In this document: positions 54,995 to 63,397 of the stretch, one piece after another
How positions within the stretch are numbered: the stretch's first letter is position 1
How the letters are laid out: each line of letters opens with the position of its first letter
Assembly (NCBI GenBank): GCA_937922435.1
Contig: CAKZVT010000025.1
Span: 1-64,000, forward strand
DNA from: an uncultured Prevotella sp.
GTDB taxonomy: Bacteria; Bacteroidota; Bacteroidia; Bacteroidales; Bacteroidaceae
Direction of reading: 5' to 3'
DNA: 64,000 nucleotides
Program-made: the position numbers and the translations under genes
Notes under the pieces: generated by a model
Database searches by the model: none
The model's input: the letters and a program-made list of their open reading frames with translations, nothing else
Told to the model about the DNA's origin: nothing

Positions 54995-55105
54995 CACCCA
55001 CCCCAGCCCTGCCTAACACCCACCCCTGCCCTCCCAAAGGGAGGGAGCTTAGAATGCTTTGAGCGGTGGCGTATCTGGCATATTCGGCTCATCTGTCCTA
55101 TTGGG
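54995..55105. repeat. Family C repeat arm (CCCTCCCAAAGGGAGGG)
   Basis: CACCCACCCC..., CCCTCCCAAAGGGAGGG, then AGCTTAGAATGCTTTGAGC and GTGGCGTATCTGGCATAT. The same order with small changes recurs at 57769-57850, there with its inverted partner. Confidence 0.7.
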
Positions 55106-55112
55106 CTTAGTC

Positions 55113-55226
55113 AACGGTTTTGTAAAAGATGGCCTTTTAGGCTGCAAAAGGCCATCAATTGCAGGCCAAAAGGCCACCTTTTAGAGGCTAAAAGACAGCC
55201 TTTTAGAAAACAGCTGATAATCAATA
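55113..55226. repeat. Interspersed hairpin repeat, family A copy
   Basis: Four GTAAAAGATGGCCTTTTAG-type units in tandem ending in the family flank CTGATAATCAA. Confidence 0.8.
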
Positions 55227-55237
55227 GATTAAACAGC

Positions 55238-55356
55238 AGCCCCCTCCCGACCTCCCCGAGGGGAGGAGAATGGATGCGAAACAATAAGTAAACATTATAT
55301 ATCAATAAACACAAGCTACCAAGTTCCTCCCCTCGGGGAGGTTAGGAGGGGGCTTC
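55238..55356. repeat. Long palindrome, family B copy
   Basis: AGCCCCCTCCCGACCTCCCC at the left, GGGGAGGTTAGGAGGGGGCT at the right, AT-rich centre. It ends 17 bases before the permease ATG. Confidence 0.8.
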
Positions 55357-55372
55357 AAAACCACATAGAACA

Positions 55373-57730
55373 ATGTCAAACTTCAACCTTAAAAGCTACT
55401 TCACGTTCCTTTCGCGGAACAAGGCGTACACGGCGGTAAACGTATTCGGACTGGCCGTAAGCCTGATGTTCGTCATCATAATAGGCGTGTACACATGGCA
55501 GGAGTACAGCGTTGACCGCCAGCACAGCAAGGCGAAGCGCATCTACAACATAGGCCTCAACATGGACGACGGCGCATGGCGCACGGCCAACTGCCACCAC
55601 GGGGTGCTGCGTTACCTGCGCTCCCACTACCCGGAAATAGAACAGACGTGCGGCTTTACGGCAGGAGGACTGAAGCTGAAGGACAACGGCAACTTCGTCA
55701 ACCTGTACGTACTGGAGGCCGACTCGACGTTTTTCTCCATGTTCGACTACCCCCTCCTGCACGGCAACCGCGCCACTTGCCTCGCCCAGAAGGGCAACAT
55801 CGTGCTGACGGAGAGCTTCGCGCGCCGCTTCTTCGGCACTGACGACGTTGTTGGACGCACCGTGACGACCGCCGACAACCAGCATTTCCGCGTAACGGGG
55901 GTGGTCAAAGACTTTGACAACACCATCATCGACAAGGACATAGAGGGCGTAATCGACTTCTCATATACCACCAACGACGCCAACAAGGACGTAAACTTTC
56001 CCAACATGGTGAACTTAACCGGTGCAGCATCGTTCGTCCAGGTGCGCGAAGGCTGCGACTTCGCGGCCAAGCAGAAGGACGTTGACGCCTTCTTCCAGAC
56101 GTTCTGGCCGGGCTACCATCCTATCCTTACGCGCTTAGACAGGCTGTATTTCTCGGGGCTTGACGCCTTCCTCATGCAGACGGGCAACCTTACGTTGGTT
56201 AAGATTTTGTTCGCCGTCGGCGTGGTAATCCTGCTCTTCTCCATAATGAACTACGTCAACCTGACCGTCGCCCAAAGCGGTTACAGGGCACGCGAGATGG
56301 CTACGCGCCGCCTCTTCGGCTGCCAGAAGACAGCCGTCGGCGCCAACATGTTCATGGAGTCGGCGGTGATGTGCCTGCTGTCGCTCGTCATCGCTGTGGC
56401 GTTGGCCTGCGTCTGTGCGCCTTATGCAGGCCGGCTCTTGGACACAAAGCTCGACACCGGCATGCTGGCAAGTCCGCAGGCGGTGGGCATCATCATAGTG
56501 TTCGTGCTCTTGGTAAGTTTCTTGGCAGGCGTGCTTCCTGCCACGATACTGTCACGGGTGAAGCCTATCGAGGTGGTACGCGGCACGTTCACCAAGCAGA
56601 CCAAGATGCTCTTCTCGCGCGTTTTCATAACCGTGCAGAATGTAATAACCATCACGATGCTGGCCTGCGCCCTCATCATGTCGTTCCAGATGCGGTATCT
56701 TATGAACGCTCCGCTCGGCTTCAACACCGAGAACATCATCTGCATAGAGTATCCCGACGACTATACCAGCCAGCATTCGGGCGAGTTTGAGAACCGCCTT
56801 CGCGCCCTGCCGTTCGTCAAGGCAGTAGCTCCGTCATACGGAACGCCGGCCAGCGGCGGCAACAACCGCACCGTGAAGTTTAACGAGAAAGAGCCGGAAT
56901 GGTCGTTCCAGTTCATCAGCGGCACGCCCGAGATGATGAAAATCTACGGCCTTACGCTGAAAAACGACCTGCACGCCGAGGGCGACAGCATCGTCTACCT
57001 TAACGACATGGCCTTGCAGGGGTTGCAGATGAAACCCACGGACAGGCATTTAAGCAACCGATATGACATGATTTGCTACAGCTACTTCAAGTCCGGTGCG
57101 CAGTTCGGAGGCGTGCTCAACGATTTCCGCATACGCAACATACTCGAAGAGCAGCACCCGATGCTCGTGCAAGTATGCAACAAGGTGGAAGAGCCTTGGC
57201 ACATATCAATCCTCGTAGAGGGCGACCCTGTGGAGGCATACGCCGAAATAAAGAAGGTGTACAAGGAGCTGTTCCACGAGGAAGTGGACGAGGTGTCACC
57301 GCCGTTCATCGACAAGCAGGTGCAGGTATGCTTCGAGCTGGAGCGGCGCATTACACAAATAGTAACGCTCTTCGCCTTCGTCGCCATAGTAATATCGCTG
57401 CTCGGGCTGGTCGCAATGTCAACGTACTTCATCCAGCAAAGGGCAAAGGAAATAGCCATACGCAAGGTGTTCGGCTCTACGGGCAACCAAATCCGCACGC
57501 GCCTCATACGTTCCTTCCTGCTGTATGTAGGCATAGCGTTCGTCATAGCCGTGCCCATTATCGTGCACTTCATGAGCAACTGGCTTTCACGATGCAGCTA
57601 CCGCATCACGTGGTGGCCGTACATCATAGTGGCAGGCGTGCTCGTGCTGCTCATCAGCTACGCCGCCGTGGCCGTGCAGAGCTGGCTCGCGGCTGGAGAA
57701 AACCCGGTGAAGAATATTAAGCAGGAGTAA
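55373..57730 (+). CDS. ABC transporter permease (MacB/FtsX type), first copy
   Basis: 785 residues with two FtsX units: membrane segment about 20-40, MacB-type periplasmic domain (about 45-270), membrane segments from about 280 to 430 (AVGVVILLFSIMNYVNLTV, SLVIAVALACVCAPYAG, VFVLLVSFLAGVLPATIL), a second periplasmic domain and three final segments (FAFVAIVISLLGLVAMSTYF onward) with the IAIRKVFGSTGNQI coupling motif. These large Bacteroidetes permeases export peptides, lipids or antimicrobials or act mechanically on envelope proteins. It is a paralogue of the next permease; the last 270 bases are almost identical. Confidence 0.92.
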   Translation: MSNFNLKSYFTFLSRNKAYTAVNVFGLAVSLMFVIIIGVYTWQEYSVDRQHSKAKRIYNIGLNMDDGAWRTANCHHGVLRYLRSHYPEIEQTCGFTAGGLKLKDNGNFVNLYVLEADSTFFSMFDYPLLHGNRATCLAQKGNIVLTESFARRFFGTDDVVGRTVTTADNQHFRVTGVVKDFDNTIIDKDIEGVIDFSYTTNDANKDVNFPNMVNLTGAASFVQVREGCDFAAKQKDVDAFFQTFWPGYHPILTRLDRLYFSGLDAFLMQTGNLTLVKILFAVGVVILLFSIMNYVNLTVAQSGYRAREMATRRLFGCQKTAVGANMFMESAVMCLLSLVIAVALACVCAPYAGRLLDTKLDTGMLASPQAVGIIIVFVLLVSFLAGVLPATILSRVKPIEVVRGTFTKQTKMLFSRVFITVQNVITITMLACALIMSFQMRYLMNAPLGFNTENIICIEYPDDYTSQHSGEFENRLRALPFVKAVAPSYGTPASGGNNRTVKFNEKEPEWSFQFISGTPEMMKIYGLTLKNDLHAEGDSIVYLNDMALQGLQMKPTDRHLSNRYDMICYSYFKSGAQFGGVLNDFRIRNILEEQHPMLVQVCNKVEEPWHISILVEGDPVEAYAEIKKVYKELFHEEVDEVSPPFIDKQVQVCFELERRITQIVTLFAFVAIVISLLGLVAMSTYFIQQRAKEIAIRKVFGSTGNQIRTRLIRSFLLYVGIAFVIAVPIIVHFMSNWLSRCSYRITWWPYIIVAGVLVLLISYAAVAVQSWLAAGENPVKNIKQE

Positions 57731-57768
57731 AAATGAAAAACCTAACACCCAACCATACCAACCTAACA

Positions 57769-57903
57769 CCCACCCCAGCCCTCCCGAAGGGAGGGAGCTT
57801 AGAATGCTTTGGGCAGTGGCGTATAGGGCATATTTGGTTCATTCGTCCCATAAAAAATGGTTACATACCAAGCTCCCTCCCTTCGGGAGGGCTGGGGTGG
57901 GTG
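57769..57903. repeat. Family C palindrome (CCCTCCCGAAGGGAGGG)
   Basis: CACCCACCCCAGCCCTCCCG at the left is closed by CGGGAGGGCTGGGGTGGGTG at the right; the centre holds AGCTTAGAATGCTTTGGGC and an AT-rich run. Confidence 0.8.
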
Positions 57904-57910
57904 TCCAATC

Positions 57911-58017
57911 GCATTGCAAAAGGTGGCCTTTCGGGCTGCAAAAGGCCACCTTTTAGAGGCCAAAAGGCGGTCTTTTGCAAGGCGATAGGTAACATACTGA
58001 TAATCAAGACATTATAA
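57911..58017. repeat. Interspersed hairpin repeat, family A copy
   Basis: GCATTGCAAAAGGTGGCC, AAAAGGCCACCTTTTAG and AAGGCGGTCTTTTGCAA units, then GGTAACATACTGATAATCAA, the conserved flank. Confidence 0.8.
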
Positions 58018-58056
58018 GAATGGCAGAAAATGATGACAACATGCCGGGGCGAACAC

Positions 58057-58178
58057 CCTTTGTAGGGACATAATTCATTATGTCCGCGCGTTTTGAAAAA
58101 ACGCATCTACAAGACATACTCACATAAGATACGCCTCTTTGAGGCGTGCGGACATAATGAATTATGTCCCTACAAAGG
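58057..58178. repeat. TIR element related to 49088-49258
   Basis: Terminal inverted repeats CCTTTGTAGGGACATAATTC (start) of about 34 bases, with a different centre that also contains a GAAAAAACGC / GCCTCTTTGAGGCG hairpin. Same ends as the first copy but not the GCTTAACGCTGACC part. Confidence 0.8.
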
Positions 58179-58265
58179 ATGGCAACGCGGCAAACTTCAC
58201 CGTAAAACCGTATAACCGCACAACCCAATAACCGTATAAAAACAACTGTATAACCTCAATATACA

Positions 58266-60653
58266 ATGGCAAAATTCAACATTAAGAGCTACTTTACGTT
58301 CCTTTCGAGGAACAAGGCGTACACGGCGGTCAACGTGTTCGGCCTTGCCGTGAGCCTGATGTTCGTCATCGTAATCGGCCTTTACGCGTGGCAGGAGTTC
58401 AGCATAGACCGCCAGCACAGCAAAGCTGGCCGCATATACGCCGTAGGAATACAATATGACGGCGACCATACGCCCATGGCAAACAGCCACCACGCCGTGC
58501 TGCGCTACATGCAGAAACACTATCCCGAAATCGAACAGACCTGCGGTTTCGTGAAAGGAAGCCTGCGCATACCCGACCGTGGGAATACGGTCAACGCCTC
58601 GGTGTTGGAGGCCGACTCGACGTTCTTCTCCATGTTCGACTTCAAACTGCTGCGCGGCGACCGCCGCACGTGCCTCGCGCAGAAAGGCAACATCGTTGTT
58701 ACGGAGGGCTTCGCGCGCCGCTTCTTCGGCACGGACGACGTTCTCGGGCGGCCCATCATAACCGAAGACCAGCTACGCTTCCGCGTAACGGGCGTGGTGC
58801 AGGACTTCGACCATACCATCATTGACAAGGACGTGGACGCCATCATCGACTTCTCCTATCGCGGAAGGGAGAACCAGGCCGACATGGACGAGTATTTTCC
58901 GAACTCCGTAACATTAGGAGGCGCGGCTGCGTTCGTGCAAATACGCGAGGGACACGACTTCATGCAGAAGGAGAAAGACGTGCAGCGGTACTTCCAGGAG
59001 TTCTGGCCGAGAGACAAAGACGACTTCTTCCAGTTCGTCCCCGTGCTCCTCCCGCTCGACCGCCTGTACTTTTCAGGCTGCAAATACACGGGCGCACTCG
59101 TCTTGGGCAACTACAAGTTAGTAATCATCTTGGCCGCCGTGGCATTGGTAATACTGCTCTTCTCCATAATGAACTACGTCAACCTGACCGTAGCGCAGAG
59201 CGGTTACAGGGCAAGGGAGATGGCTACGCGCCGCCTCTTCGGCTGCACCAAGAGCGGCGTAGGCGGCAACATGTTCGGCGAGTCGCTGGTGATGTGCCTG
59301 CTGTCGCTCGCCATAGCCGTGGCCTTTGCAGGCGTCTTCGCGCCTTACATGGGGCGTCTGCTCGAAACATCAATCAGCCTCAAGCCGCTCTTTAGTCCCG
59401 GAGGATTGGCCGTAATAACGGTGTTCGTGCTCGTGGTGAGCTTCCTCGCTGGTGTGCTTCCTGCCACAATACTGTCAAAAGTGAAACCTATCGAGGTGGT
59501 GCGCGGCACGTTCACCAAGCAGACAAAGCTCGTGTTTTCGCGCATTTTCATAACCGTGCAGAACGTAATCACCATCACGATGCTCTCATGCGCCCTCATA
59601 ATGTCGCTCCAGATGCTGCATCTCACGAAAGCACCGCTGGGCTTCAAGACCGAGAACAACATCGTAATCTACGGCCAGGCGGCATTTGCAGGCAGCGGAC
59701 TGGACGTGTTCCTTGACAAGCTACGCGCCCTGCCGGAGGTCAAGGCGGCAGCTCCGTCAATAGGAAATCCGGCCGACGGCGGCAACAACAACACAATAAT
59801 GATAGAAGGAGACAAGGAACATACCGGCTTCCAGATGTTCACCGCCACGCAGGAATTTATGAAAATATACGGCATTACGCTGAAACACGACCTGCACGCC
59901 GAGGGCGACAGCATACTGTACATGAACGACCTGGCCCTCAAGGCGTTTCACATGAAGCCGACTGACACGCACATGAGTGACAGGTATGACCACGGTTACT
60001 TCTGGCGTTTCCCTAAAAACCCGACGCTCGGGGGCGTCATCAACGACATACGCCTGCGCAACATACTCGAAGAGCAGCGCCCCATCATGCTCCTGATAAC
60101 CAAGAAGGTCGTCGAGCCTTGGTGTATCTCGGTGCAGGTGAAGGGCGACCCGGTGGAGGCTTACGCCAAAATCAAGGACATATATAAAGAGGTGTTTCAC
60201 GAAGAGTTGGAGCAATATTGGCCGCCGTTCGTTGACAAGCAGGTGGAGGTATATTTCGAAGACGAGCTTCGCACTACCAAAATCGTGTCGCTCTTCGCCT
60301 TCGTCGCCATAGTAATATCGCTGCTCGGACTGGTCGCAATGTCAACGTACTTCATCCAGCAAAGGGCAAAGGAAATAGCCATACGCAAGGTGTTCGGCTC
60401 TACGGGCAACCAAATCCGCACGCGCCTCATACGTTCCTTCCTGCTGTATGTAGGCATAGCGTTCGTCATAGCCGTGCCCATTATCGTGCACTTCATGAGC
60501 AACTGGCTTTCACGATGCAGCTACCGCATCACGTGGTGGCCGTACATCATAGTGGCAGGCCTCATCGTTTTGCTCATCAGCTACGCCGCAGTGGCCGTGC
60601 AGAGCTGGCTCGCGGCAGGCGAAAACCCGGTGAAGAATATAAAGCAGGAGTGA
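58266..60653 (+). CDS. ABC transporter permease (MacB/FtsX type), second copy
   Basis: 795 residues, same double-FtsX layout as the gene before it. The N-terminal KSYFTFLSRNKAYTAVNVFG and the central AQSGYRAREMATRRLFG segments are shared. The periplasmic domains differ clearly, suggesting different partners, while the final membrane bundle is identical in protein sequence over 90 residues. The pair arose by duplication, with later gene conversion at the 3' end likely. Confidence 0.92.
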   Translation: MAKFNIKSYFTFLSRNKAYTAVNVFGLAVSLMFVIVIGLYAWQEFSIDRQHSKAGRIYAVGIQYDGDHTPMANSHHAVLRYMQKHYPEIEQTCGFVKGSLRIPDRGNTVNASVLEADSTFFSMFDFKLLRGDRRTCLAQKGNIVVTEGFARRFFGTDDVLGRPIITEDQLRFRVTGVVQDFDHTIIDKDVDAIIDFSYRGRENQADMDEYFPNSVTLGGAAAFVQIREGHDFMQKEKDVQRYFQEFWPRDKDDFFQFVPVLLPLDRLYFSGCKYTGALVLGNYKLVIILAAVALVILLFSIMNYVNLTVAQSGYRAREMATRRLFGCTKSGVGGNMFGESLVMCLLSLAIAVAFAGVFAPYMGRLLETSISLKPLFSPGGLAVITVFVLVVSFLAGVLPATILSKVKPIEVVRGTFTKQTKLVFSRIFITVQNVITITMLSCALIMSLQMLHLTKAPLGFKTENNIVIYGQAAFAGSGLDVFLDKLRALPEVKAAAPSIGNPADGGNNNTIMIEGDKEHTGFQMFTATQEFMKIYGITLKHDLHAEGDSILYMNDLALKAFHMKPTDTHMSDRYDHGYFWRFPKNPTLGGVINDIRLRNILEEQRPIMLLITKKVVEPWCISVQVKGDPVEAYAKIKDIYKEVFHEELEQYWPPFVDKQVEVYFEDELRTTKIVSLFAFVAIVISLLGLVAMSTYFIQQRAKEIAIRKVFGSTGNQIRTRLIRSFLLYVGIAFVIAVPIIVHFMSNWLSRCSYRITWWPYIIVAGLIVLLISYAAVAVQSWLAAGENPVKNIKQE

Positions 60654-60657
60654 TGAT

Positions 60658-60702
60658 GAAAGTGAGAAAGTGAGAAAGTGAGAAGGTGAGAAAGTGAGAA
60701 AT
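60658..60702. repeat. GTGAGAAA minisatellite
   Basis: About five units of AAAGTGAG / AAGGTGAG just after the second permease; same unit as at 48094-48239. Confidence 0.8.
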
Positions 60703-60754
60703 GGCATGTAAAAGTAAAAAGGTAAAATGGTAAAAAAGTAAAAGACGGTAAACG

Positions 60755-60860
60755 GCGTTGCAAAAGGCCATCAATCGCACGCTAAAAGGCCACCTTTTAG
60801 AGACCAAAAGATGGTCTTTTGCAAGACGTTTGGTAACACATTGATAATCAAGATATTATA
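60755..60860. repeat. Interspersed hairpin repeat, family A copy
   Basis: GTTGCAAAAGGCCATC, CTAAAAGGCCACCTTTTAG and AAAAGATGGTCTTTTGCAA units, then GGTAACACATTGATAATCAA. Confidence 0.8.
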
Positions 60861-60908
60861 AAAACAATAAAAAAATAATGATAACCCAAAAACCGCATAA
60901 CCGTAAAC

Positions 60909-63290
60909 ATGAACAACCTTATCAACGCATTAAAGAACATTCCGCGGCAAGGGCAGCACAATTTCGTCAAAATATTGTGCCTCGGCGTTGGCTTCGCGCT
61001 GGCTTCGGTGCTAATTGCCAAACTGTGGTACGAGCACGAATACGACACGTGCTACCAAGACCACGAGCGCATCTACCGCGTAAGCGAGGTGATACGGCGA
61101 GGCTCTGACCCGGAGGCTTTGTACGGAAACACGCCCGGAGGAGTAGCGCCGCTGCTGAAAAAGCACCTTCCGCAAATCGTGGAAGCCACGAGAATAAACC
61201 CTTGTTGCGACGACGAAGAGATGAAGATAGACACGGAACGGCGCGTCAAGGGCAACGTCTACACGGTTGACTCGTGCTTCTTCAAGGTGTTCACTACGAA
61301 GATTTTGGAGGGCGACGCCGACGAAACGCTCGCAAAACCATCCTACTGCCTCGTGTCGCGGACGATGGCCGAGCGCATGGGCGGCGACGTTGTGGGCCGC
61401 AAGTTGGAGTGTACCACCATACCGGGACTGGTCATGACGGTCGGCGCGGTGTACGAAGACTACCCCTGGAACTCTACGTTCCACGACTATGACGTGATGC
61501 TCTCCATGGCGACACAACGCTCGTTCAGCTACGACGGGCAGGACAACCTGATGGGGAACGACCGCTACCGCTCGTTCATAAAGGTCAGTCCGGGCTGCCA
61601 CCCGGAGCTGGGCGAATTTGACGCGACGGTAAAACAGCTTGTAGACAAGCTCATGGCCGAGCTGAAAAAGGACAACATCGACTATGCCTTGAAGTTCACG
61701 CCCGTATCAAAATACCACTACGACAACAGCGACTCGAAGCAGATGTACCTCGTGATGCTCATCCTCGCGGCTGTGGTTTTGGCCGCCAGCGTGCTCAACT
61801 ACCTGCTAATAGTGATGGGAAACACCGTGACGAGGGCCAAGGAAATGGCCGTAAGGAAGTGCTACGGAGCCATGCCGCGCACCATATTCGGCATCACCGT
61901 GGCCGAGACTTCGGTGCATGTAGTACTGTCGTTGGTGCTGGCCGCCATGCTCATATACGTCTGCAAAGGCTCAATAGAGACGCTGCTCGACGCCCCGGCC
62001 ACAGCCCTGTTCACCAACAAAGGCGTGCTCTTCCTCGCCGCTCTGCTGGTCGTTGTGTTCATAATCAGCGCCATACTGCCCGGCAAGATGTACAACGCCG
62101 TGCCCGTGACGACAGCCTTCCGCGGCTTCACGGAGAACCGACGGCGGTGGAAGATGGCGTTGCTGGCCGTGCAGTTCGTGTTCGTCAGCTTCCTTGTATG
62201 CCTGCTCTTGGTGGTTAACAGGCAGTACGCCACGCTCCTGGACTTCGACCTCGGCTATGAATACGACCGCCTCGCGCTCGTCAACATCAACCAAATAAAG
62301 GGCGGAGAACGCCGCGCCATGGTGGCCGAACTCGGCAAGATGACCGAGGTGGAGGCGTTTACGCCGGTGACATACCCCATGTTCGACCAAGGCAGCGGCA
62401 ACAACATAGTTGACCCGGAGACGCGAGAAGAGCTGTTTAACGCCCACGACCTGTACATGACGGGCGACAACTTCTTCAGCCTTACGGGCGTGAAAATACT
62501 GCAAGGGCGCGGCTTCAACGCCCATAGCGACAGCCTGCGCGAAGTCATGGTAAGTCCCGACTTCGCCCGGAAGCTGAAAAACGCGAAGGGATGGAACGAC
62601 GTAATAGGTCGCAAAATACTCGTGACGGAGCACAGCCAAGACTACAACGACCTGTTCACCATCGTTGGAATATACGACAAGTACCGCCCAAACACCGCGC
62701 TCGACGACGACGACCGCCCCACGATGATGTTCTACTCCGACCCTTACGGAGGCTACATCAACTACCTGCTCGTGAAGTTCCACGACCTGACGGCAGACAA
62801 CATGCAGGCCGTGCAGCGGCGTCTCGCGCGGCTGTATCCCGGCAAGACCGTCATCGTAGACAGCTACAAGAGACAGTTAGACACGTGGTATGACGGAGTA
62901 AAGAACTTCCGTTCGGCGGTCATCATAGCCGGACTGTGCGCCCTACTCATAGCCCTTTTAGGATTGATTGGCTACATTAATGACGAGATGCAGCGGCGAA
63001 GCAAGGAGATAGCCATACGCAAGGTGAATGGCGCAAGCACCGTAAGCGTGCTCCGCCTGATGCTGCGCGGCGTGCTTGTGGCGGCCGTTCCGGCATCAAT
63101 CGTAGGCGCAGCGGCGGCCGGATGGGTGGCAGGCAAGTGGCTTGAAGACTTCAGCGTGAAGGCAGGCATGAGCCTCTGGCTGTTCATAGCAGGCATAATC
63201 ATAGTGCTGGCGGTAATCGCCGCCACAGTAATAGCCGACGCATACCGCACCGCCAACGGCAATCCGGCGAAGTATCTGAAGGATGAATGA
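60909..63290 (+). CDS. ABC transporter permease (MacB/FtsX type), third, diverged
   Basis: 793 residues: first membrane segment about 22-38, MacB-type periplasmic domain with VYTVDSCFFKVFTTKILEGD, membrane segments near 283-305 (MLILAAVVLAASVLNYLLIV), 335-355 and 375-395, a second periplasmic domain, and three closing segments (VIIAGLCALLIALLGLIGYI onward) with IAIRKVNGAST. The ends GNPAKYLKDE match the motif GENPVKNIK of its neighbours. It is only distantly similar to the previous two permeases. Confidence 0.92.
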   Translation: MNNLINALKNIPRQGQHNFVKILCLGVGFALASVLIAKLWYEHEYDTCYQDHERIYRVSEVIRRGSDPEALYGNTPGGVAPLLKKHLPQIVEATRINPCCDDEEMKIDTERRVKGNVYTVDSCFFKVFTTKILEGDADETLAKPSYCLVSRTMAERMGGDVVGRKLECTTIPGLVMTVGAVYEDYPWNSTFHDYDVMLSMATQRSFSYDGQDNLMGNDRYRSFIKVSPGCHPELGEFDATVKQLVDKLMAELKKDNIDYALKFTPVSKYHYDNSDSKQMYLVMLILAAVVLAASVLNYLLIVMGNTVTRAKEMAVRKCYGAMPRTIFGITVAETSVHVVLSLVLAAMLIYVCKGSIETLLDAPATALFTNKGVLFLAALLVVVFIISAILPGKMYNAVPVTTAFRGFTENRRRWKMALLAVQFVFVSFLVCLLLVVNRQYATLLDFDLGYEYDRLALVNINQIKGGERRAMVAELGKMTEVEAFTPVTYPMFDQGSGNNIVDPETREELFNAHDLYMTGDNFFSLTGVKILQGRGFNAHSDSLREVMVSPDFARKLKNAKGWNDVIGRKILVTEHSQDYNDLFTIVGIYDKYRPNTALDDDDRPTMMFYSDPYGGYINYLLVKFHDLTADNMQAVQRRLARLYPGKTVIVDSYKRQLDTWYDGVKNFRSAVIIAGLCALLIALLGLIGYINDEMQRRSKEIAIRKVNGASTVSVLRLMLRGVLVAAVPASIVGAAAAGWVAGKWLEDFSVKAGMSLWLFIAGIIIVLAVIAATVIADAYRTANGNPAKYLKDE

Positions 63291-63291
63291 A

Positions 63292-63381
63292 AGCCCCCTC
63301 CCTACCTCCCCAATGGGGAGGGGACAGAAAATACGACAAGACAAACCAAGCTCCTCCCCCAAGGGGAGGCCGAGAGGGGCT
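63292..63381. repeat. Palindrome, family B-like copy
   Basis: AAGCCCCCTCCCTACCTCCC at the left and GGGGAGGCCGAGAGGGGCT at the right with a short centre; the arms use CCAATGGGGAGGGG instead of CCGAGGGGAGG. It fills the gap before the ATPase gene. Confidence 0.7.
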
Positions 63382-63397
63382 ACAAAACTCAATAAAA

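Larger units (their letters stand above)
54989..55372. other. Repeat-filled gap between adaptor and first permease gene
   Basis: 384 bases with no gene: one arm of a family C repeat (54995-55105), a family A copy (55113-55226) and a family B palindrome (55238-55356). Confidence 0.75.
57731..58265. other. Repeat-filled gap between permeases 1 and 2
   Basis: 535 bases with no gene: a family C palindrome (57769-57903), a family A copy (57911-58017) and a TIR element (58057-58178). Confidence 0.75.
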
